From the NCBI GenBank assembly GCA_024643915.1, contig JAHEMB010000290.1, positions 1-5,601 of the forward strand: a DNA stretch of 5,601 bases, given 5' to 3'. The translations under genes and the position numbers were made by a program. Source of the stretch: Rhodothermaceae bacterium. GTDB lineage: Bacteria > Bacteroidota > Rhodothermia > Rhodothermales > JAHEMB01. This document shows, in pieces, positions 5,229-5,601 of this stretch (the stretch's first letter is position 1; each line of letters opens with the position of its first letter). The notes below the pieces were generated by a model that saw only the letters and a list, made by a program, of their open reading frames with translations, was not told where the DNA came from and made no database searches.

Positions 5229-5601
5229 ATGGAACGCCCCTGTACCCTGTTCTTGCTGCTGGCCGCTTTGCTGTTTTCGCTGCCTGCCCTCCCCGCTGCT
5301 GCCCAGGACGTAGACGACCAGCTCCTCATGATCCACGAGGATCACGTCTACCCGGACAAGATGATGGCGTACGAGAAAGTCGCGAAAGCCCTTAAGGATG
5401 CTTTCGCCAAGCACAATATCCCGAGCGGCTACCTGGCCGCCTCGACCGAGAACCTGCGCTACGTCTATATCACGCCGGTGGAGAACTACGGCAGCATCGA
5501 CGGCCTCGACGCCACTTGGAATATGTTGTCCGAAAAGATGGGGAAGGAGGCGTTCGAGGAAATGATGAGCGGTTTCGAAGGCACCTACCCGTCGCACCGC
5601 G
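5229..5601 (+). CDS. Secreted protein of unknown function (5' part, runs off the window)
   Basis: An open frame of 124 codons from ATG 5229 continues past the right edge without a stop. It begins with a clear signal peptide (MERP, hydrophobic core 6-22, then an AAA-QD cleavage site after about residue 25), so the product is exported. The mature part starts DVDDQLLMIHEDHVYPDKM (27-45), then a predicted amphipathic helix (45-62), a strand pattern NLRYVYITPVENYGSIDGL (75-93), and a second helix with several Met (95-116). This helix-strand alternation with HEDHVYP and YVYITPVENY recalls small dimeric alpha-beta barrel (ferredoxin-like) domains, but I do not recognise a named family. It follows the peptidase on the same strand after a 230-bp gap and appears to have its own promoter and a strong ribosome site. 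Confidence 0.85.
   Translation, partial: MERPCTLFLLLAALLFSLPALPAAAQDVDDQLLMIHEDHVYPDKMMAYEKVAKALKDAFAKHNIPSGYLAASTENLRYVYITPVENYGSIDGLDATWNMLSEKMGKEAFEEMMSGFEGTYPSHR

Noticed and set aside
5037..5597. A 186-codon minus-strand open frame at the right end
   Set aside because: It is antisense to the signal-peptide gene with GGAGG ribosome site at 5229, and contains a poly-Gly run that comes from the GCC repeat. The plus-strand reading is far better.

Overview
The window looks like chromosomal DNA of a GC-rich member of the Bacteroidota/Rhodothermota group (a relative of Rhodothermus or Salinibacter). The main clue is a typical type IX secretion (Por) C-terminal sorting domain with a PYPNPF motif on the sugar dehydrogenase. 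Such domains are essentially confined to that lineage, and in this base composition Rhodothermales is the best guess. The assignment is inferred; no rRNA or other marker gene is present.

Layout. Three genes lie on the minus strand. From right to left, in transcription order, they are a secreted PQQ-dependent aldose/sorbosone-type sugar dehydrogenase (2061-3530), a small DoxX-family membrane protein (1554-1985), and a MacB/FtsX-type ABC transporter permease (67-1419). A 427-bp divergent intergenic region (3531-3957) follows. Two plus-strand genes come next: a membrane-anchored M15-type peptidoglycan peptidase (3958-4998), and a secreted protein of unknown function that runs off the right edge (5229-5601).

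The most distinctive non-coding element is a 182-bp structure at 3743-3924 in the divergent region. It has 13-bp perfect terminal inverted repeats beginning GAG, is flanked by a TTA duplication, has no coding capacity, and can fold along most of its length. This is the anatomy of a miniature inverted-repeat transposable element (MITE), probably mobilised by an IS5-family (IS1031-like) transposase encoded elsewhere. It ends 33 bp before the peptidase start codon, so it probably shapes that gene's promoter.

The most interesting protein feature is in the peptidase: a canonical EF-hand calcium loop, preceded by a second Asp-rich loop, sits directly after the SxHxxGxAxD zinc motif. The genes do not form an obvious pathway. 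Their common theme is the cell envelope and periplasm (transporter permease, membrane protein, exported dehydrogenase, wall peptidase, exported unknown). I see no CRISPR array, RNA gene, phage gene or clear multi-gene defence system.
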